A stretch of DNA of 7,964 nt from CAYUYV01 sp050331455. GTDB lineage: Bacteria; Pseudomonadota; Alphaproteobacteria; JAJFIK01. Below the pieces are notes generated by a model that saw nothing but the letters and a program-made list of their open reading frames with translations, searched no databases and was not told where the DNA came from. Where the stretch lies: contig JBHJGV010000053.1 in NCBI GenBank assembly GCA_050331455.1, positions 1 through 7,964 of the forward strand, in the 5' to 3' direction. The translations under genes were made by a program, and so were the position numbers. This document shows, one piece after another, positions 5,293 to 7,964 of the stretch. Within the stretch, counting starts at the first letter, position 1; every line of letters starts with the position of its first letter.

Positions 5293-6452
5293 GGCTCGAC
5301 AATGCGTCGGGGATGGCGCCTGCCCGTGCGGGCCAGCAAAACAACCAGGAAAGCCAGGGACAGGCCGCCCAGCACCGCCATGAGGCCGTGGGGCCGCCAG
5401 ACATCCATGGCGGGCCCGGCCGCGAGGGGACCGAACAGGGATCCGACGCCGTACATCATGATGAACGCCGCATTGGCCCCGGCAACGTCATTGCCCCGGA
5501 GCCGGTCCCCGATGATCACGAGGCTGATGGTATAGAGCCCGACAATGACCCCGCCCATGACGAACAGTGTGCTGTAAAGGGCGATGGGATGGTCGAGCAG
5601 AACGGGGACCGCCAGGGCGCCCACGAGGCCGGCGCCGCCGCACAGGCCGAGAACGGCGCGCTTGTTGATCCGGTCGGCGAGCATGCCGAGGGGCACCTGC
5701 AGGGCCACATTGCCGGCCGCGACGGCCACCAGCAGGCCGGTCGAGGCGTTTTCCGCAAGACCCGCCTGAAGCCCGTAGACCGGCAGCAGTGTAAAGATGC
5801 CCATCTCCACGGCGCCGAACACGATGCCGGCGGCCATGACCGTCGGCGCGGCCACCATATAGGGCAGGAGGGATGGATCTTCGGTGGGCTCAAGCGTTGG
5901 CACCTGGGGGCGCACGACCGTCAGCAGCCCCGTCGCCAGCGCGAAAATGCCCGCCCCGGCGACCACCGGCGGCCATCCGGCGCTGCCGAGGGTGGCCAGC
6001 GTCAGGGTGCCGAGGGCAAAGCCGCCGGCCAGTCCCGTCCCGTAAAGGCCGATGATCCGGCCACGGTTGTGATCCTCCGCAATGAGATTGATCCAGATTT
6101 CCGTTGCCACGAACATTCCGGCGATCGCCATGCCGAAGACGAAGCGCAAGGGGAACCACAGCCACATGGCATCGACCAGCGGCATCATCGAAATGAAGGC
6201 GATGAGGCACAAAAGGCAGGTCAGCAAAACCCGGCGGATCCCGAAGCGGCGCATGAGGCTCGGCAGCACCGGCGTCACGGCGAGGGCCGACAGGGCGGGC
6301 ACGGCCGTGTTGAAGCCGATCAGGCTCGAAGAGGCGCCCATCGCTTTCATCAGCAAGGCGAACAAGGGCATGGAAAGCCCCCAGCCGACGCCGCATACGG
6401 CGATGGCGACCAGGATGACGAAGAGGCTGCGCTGCCGGTTTGCGGTGTCCAT
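5289..6452 (-). CDS. MFS transporter, YcaD-like
   Basis: This 387-residue inner-membrane protein has about 12 hydrophobic segments and a central loop near residues 181-198 (RPQVPTLEPTEDPSLLP), the normal two-half MFS layout. Diagnostic stretches are ATEIWINLIAEDHNRGRIIG (116-135) with the E-W and NRGR motifs, GMLADRINKR (256-265, the motif-A loop of the second half), and YGVGSLFGPLAAGPAMD (334-350). These resemble the YcaD group of drug/metabolite exporters. The substrate is unknown. I start at 6452 (MDTANRQRS) because AAGGCGAGA lies just upstream. The ATG at 6473 has no good ribosome-binding site, and the longer open frame to 6746 runs through the divergent HTH gene. That divergent gene (6605) is a candidate regulator. 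Confidence 0.92.
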   Translation of the reverse strand: MDTANRQRSLFVILVAIAVCGVGWGLSMPLFALLMKAMGASSSLIGFNTAVPALSALAVTPVLPSLMRRFGIRRVLLTCLLCLIAFISMMPLVDAMWLWFPLRFVFGMAIAGMFVATEIWINLIAEDHNRGRIIGLYGTGLAGGFALGTLTLATLGSAGWPPVVAGAGIFALATGLLTVVRPQVPTLEPTEDPSLLPYMVAAPTVMAAGIVFGAVEMGIFTLLPVYGLQAGLAENASTGLLVAVAAGNVALQVPLGMLADRINKRAVLGLCGGAGLVGALAVPVLLDHPIALYSTLFVMGGVIVGLYTISLVIIGDRLRGNDVAGANAAFIMMYGVGSLFGPLAAGPAMDVWRPHGLMAVLGGLSLAFLVVLLARTGRRHPRRIVEP

Positions 6453-6551
6453 TCGATCTCGCCTTGTCTGCATGGCGGGTCCCGGGAGGGTGTTTTCGCG
6501 ACTAGACCTGCCGTCCCCCACGCCCGCAAGGGCCGCAGGCGCGCGGCGCCG

Positions 6552-6604
6552 ATCGCGCGATAAAGCGCGGTGACAGGCGCGTTCCGAGCGCGCATGATCG
6601 CGCC
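6552..6604. promoter_or_regulatory. CGCG-rich palindromes between MFS and HTH genes
   Basis: The 152-bp divergent gap (6453-6604) contains ATCGCGCGAT (6552-6561), a perfect 10-bp palindrome. CGCGC (6554-6558) also pairs with GCGCG (6565-6569) across GATAAA. A wider pair, GGCGCG (6576-6581) and CGCGCC (6599-6604), abuts the start codon of the HTH gene. These are reasonable operator candidates for the HTH protein acting on itself and the MFS gene, but no clear -35/-10 pair is visible and CG-rich DNA produces such palindromes easily. Confidence 0.35.
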
Positions 6605-7258
6605 ATGGACCAGCAGGGAATCGATCGTTTGCGCGCCTATTTGCGCCATGCCTGTGACAGCACAGGCCTCTCCGCAACCGCGCTGGCGCGCCGGGCCGGC
6701 GTGGCGCCTTCCACCGTGAACCGCTTTTTGAACGAGGATCCTCCACCCTCGGTGCCGAGCAACACCACCTTGCGCAAGATTGCGGATGCGGCCGGCATCG
6801 AGCCTTTCGGCCGCTATCGGGAGGGGCCAGCCGCGCTCGGGTCTCCGGCGGCGGGTTTGGGGGAGGACCAGGCCGCGTTCATCGCGGACGCGTCGACGGG
6901 CCTTGACCGCGACCCGCCTGGGGCCTCGACCGGTGCCGCGGCACTCCTGGCCCAATTCGAAAACACGCCGGTTCGCGCCAGCCTGTGGCAGGTGAAAGGG
7001 GCGGCCATGGAACTCGCCGGCCTGCTGGACGGCGATACAGCGGTCGTGGACCTCAACGGCGCGCCGCAGCGCGGCTGTATCGTCCTCGCCCAACTCTATG
7101 ATTGGACCGTCGGCACGGCGCGGACCGTGTTCCGGCTTTGGGATCCTCCTTATCTGGTCGCCGCCTCGCGCACGCCCCTGGACCACCGCCCGGAGCTCGC
7201 GGGCGAACAGGCTCAGGTCAAAGGTGTGGTGCGCTTCACCTATCGCACCTATTCGTGA
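6605..7258 (+). CDS. HTH regulator with degenerate LexA/CI-like S24 domain
   Basis: This 217-residue protein has an N-terminal helix-turn-helix (about 18-65, LSATALARRAGVAPSTVNRF) and a linker. The C-terminal domain (about 118-215) resembles the LexA/CI S24 peptidase fold: WQVKGAAMELAGLLDGDTAV and YDWTVGTARTVFRLWDPPYL. The serine expected in the usual G-D-S-M motif is replaced by Ala: the segment reads G132-A133-A134-M135. The usual catalytic Lys position, just before R-L, is F176. The protein therefore should not self-cleave and may use the domain only for dimerisation or ligand sensing. It is divergent from the MFS gene and likely regulates that gene, itself, or both. No clear ribosome-binding site precedes the ATG, so translation may be leaderless or weak. 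The family assignment is good; the target is inferred. Confidence 0.85.
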   Translation: MDQQGIDRLRAYLRHACDSTGLSATALARRAGVAPSTVNRFLNEDPPPSVPSNTTLRKIADAAGIEPFGRYREGPAALGSPAAGLGEDQAAFIADASTGLDRDPPGASTGAAALLAQFENTPVRASLWQVKGAAMELAGLLDGDTAVVDLNGAPQRGCIVLAQLYDWTVGTARTVFRLWDPPYLVAASRTPLDHRPELAGEQAQVKGVVRFTYRTYS

Positions 7259-7277
7259 CGTCCGACCAACCGCTATC

Positions 7278-7295
7278 GCGCGAAAACGCGCATTT
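7278..7295 (+). terminator. Short GC hairpin after the S24-like HTH gene
   Basis: GCGCG (7278-7282), loop AAAA and CGCGC (7287-7291) are followed by ATTTT, 19 bases after the stop codon. The stem has only five pairs, all G-C, and the T-run is short, so this is a weak intrinsic terminator at best. The left arm is part of ATCGCGCGA, which also occurs upstream of the HTH gene at 6552-6560. Confidence 0.4.
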
Positions 7296-7300
7296 TGTGC

Positions 7301-7328
7301 TTGGCATGGCGCTGCGGATGGCTATTAT
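7301..7328 (+). promoter_or_regulatory. Predicted promoter of the second XRE gene
   Basis: TTGGCA (7301-7306, 5 of 6 to TTGACA) and TATTAT (7323-7328, 5 of 6 to TATAAT) are separated by 16 bases. This is the best -35/-10 pair I find in the window. Transcription would begin near 7335 and leave a leader of roughly 160 bases before the start codon at 7494. Confidence 0.6.
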
Positions 7329-7493
7329 CGGTCGTGTAGGGTGGTGATGCGCGTTTTAGTTGAGGTTGGCGGTCGGATCTCGAAGCCCGCCCACGGACCA
7401 CACTCAAAGCCGCGTGGCGGCCCAAGAGAGCGAACCACCGCGGATGAGCCAGGGCGATGCGCCAGCGCGGCGAGAAAGGCAGGGAGGCGGCCC

Positions 7494-7922
7494 ATGATGG
7501 CGATTGCTCAGGATCCGAAGATCGAGGCCCGGAGCTATGATCACCTGATCGGGCGCAACATCCGTGCAGCCCGGGTCTCCGGACGGCTGTCCCAGGAGCG
7601 CCTTGCGGATCTTCTGGGCCTGACATTCCAGCAGATCCAGAAATACGAGAACGGCTCGAACCGGGTCACGGCGGGCCGGCTGTGCCAGATCGCCCGCGTA
7701 TGCGGGGTCCCCATTGCACGGCTGTTTTCCGGCGTGCCGGATTTGGAGACGGAGATACCCGTGGATCTTGCCGGTTACGCCCGCGACCGGGCGCTGCATG
7801 GCCCGCTGGTCGAGGCCGTCGATCGGCTGCCCCCCAAACTGCGGACCCAGTTTCGCCGCATGGCCGAAGCCATGGGCGACGCCCTTGACCCGGTCCCAAG
7901 CAATCCGATGCCCGATGCATGA
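7494..7922 (+). CDS. XRE-family HTH transcriptional regulator
   Basis: This 142-residue DNA-binding protein has a lambda-repressor-like helix-turn-helix at about 18-80. The sequence SQERLADLLGLTFQQIQKYE followed by NGSNRVTAGRL is typical of a widespread alphaproteobacterial XRE group; Caulobacter StaR, as I recall, is of this kind. The C-terminal part (about 85-142) is mostly helical-looking, with no recognisable ligand or peptidase domain. AGGGAGG (7481-7487) lies 6 bases before ATG 7494 and 9 before ATG 7497, so either codon may be used. An in-frame ATG at 7347 would add 49 low-complexity, basic residues and is less likely. The gene is codirectional with the preceding HTH gene but has its own promoter. 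Its targets are unknown. Confidence 0.9.
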   Translation: MMAIAQDPKIEARSYDHLIGRNIRAARVSGRLSQERLADLLGLTFQQIQKYENGSNRVTAGRLCQIARVCGVPIARLFSGVPDLETEIPVDLAGYARDRALHGPLVEAVDRLPPKLRTQFRRMAEAMGDALDPVPSNPMPDA

Positions 7923-7923
7923 C

Positions 7924-7957
7924 GATGGGGGCTGATGCCCGGAGCCCAGCCCCCATC
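7924..7957 (+). terminator. Strong hairpin after the XRE gene
   Basis: GATGGGGGCTG (7924-7934) and CAGCCCCCATC (7947-7957) form a perfect 11-bp stem with a 12-base loop, starting one base after the stop codon. The expected position for a T-run holds CCCAAGC up to the window end, so a classical T-tail is not visible. Termination, mRNA 3' end protection, or both are likely. Confidence 0.6.
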
Positions 7958-7964
7958 CCCAAGC

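Noticed and set aside
5313..6563. 416-residue open frame on the + strand opposite the MFS gene
   Set aside because: It is rich in Gly, His, Gln and Arg with no domain or membrane pattern, while the opposite strand encodes a full 12-segment transporter.

Overview
The window looks like chromosomal DNA from a GC-rich alphaproteobacterium. The best evidence is a divK-pleD pair, the Caulobacter-type cell-cycle and polarity response regulators, in which DivK is nearly identical in motif layout to the Caulobacter protein. A zinc-free L33 ribosomal protein gene, a YcaD-like MFS transporter and a typical alphaproteobacterial XRE regulator agree with this. I cannot name the genus; a Rhodospirillales-like lineage is only a guess.

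Layout. Positions 1-350 are noncoding as far as I can tell, and the first ~130 bases hold an unusual cluster of long G-runs. On the + strand, divK (351-716) and pleD (713-2095) overlap by ATGA and should form one translationally coupled operon linking DivK signalling to cyclic-di-GMP synthesis. After a 162-bp gap with an 11-bp perfect inverted repeat comes a + strand VirD4/TraG-like ATPase (2258-3763). It lacks the usual membrane anchor and has no other type IV secretion or relaxase gene beside it. On the - strand follow an aldo/keto reductase (4896-3928), rpmG (5214-5047) with a textbook intrinsic terminator, and an MFS transporter (6452-5289). The -35 box proposed for rpmG lies on the MFS stop codon.

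Divergent from the MFS gene is an HTH gene with a LexA/CI-type C-terminal domain whose catalytic residues appear to be missing (6605-7258). It is followed by a short XRE regulator (7494-7922) with a good promoter, a long leader and a strong hairpin after its stop.

Function. divK-pleD is one clear functional unit. The MFS transporter and the divergent HTH gene are a plausible regulator-target pair. The VirD4-like gene and the aldo/keto reductase lie between pleD and rpmG, genes I recall as close neighbours in other alphaproteobacteria, so these two may be an insertion. I see no IS element, tRNA, CRISPR array or complete mobile element. The most interesting items are the orphan soluble VirD4-like ATPase and the degenerate S24-like regulator; neither amounts to a demonstrated new system.
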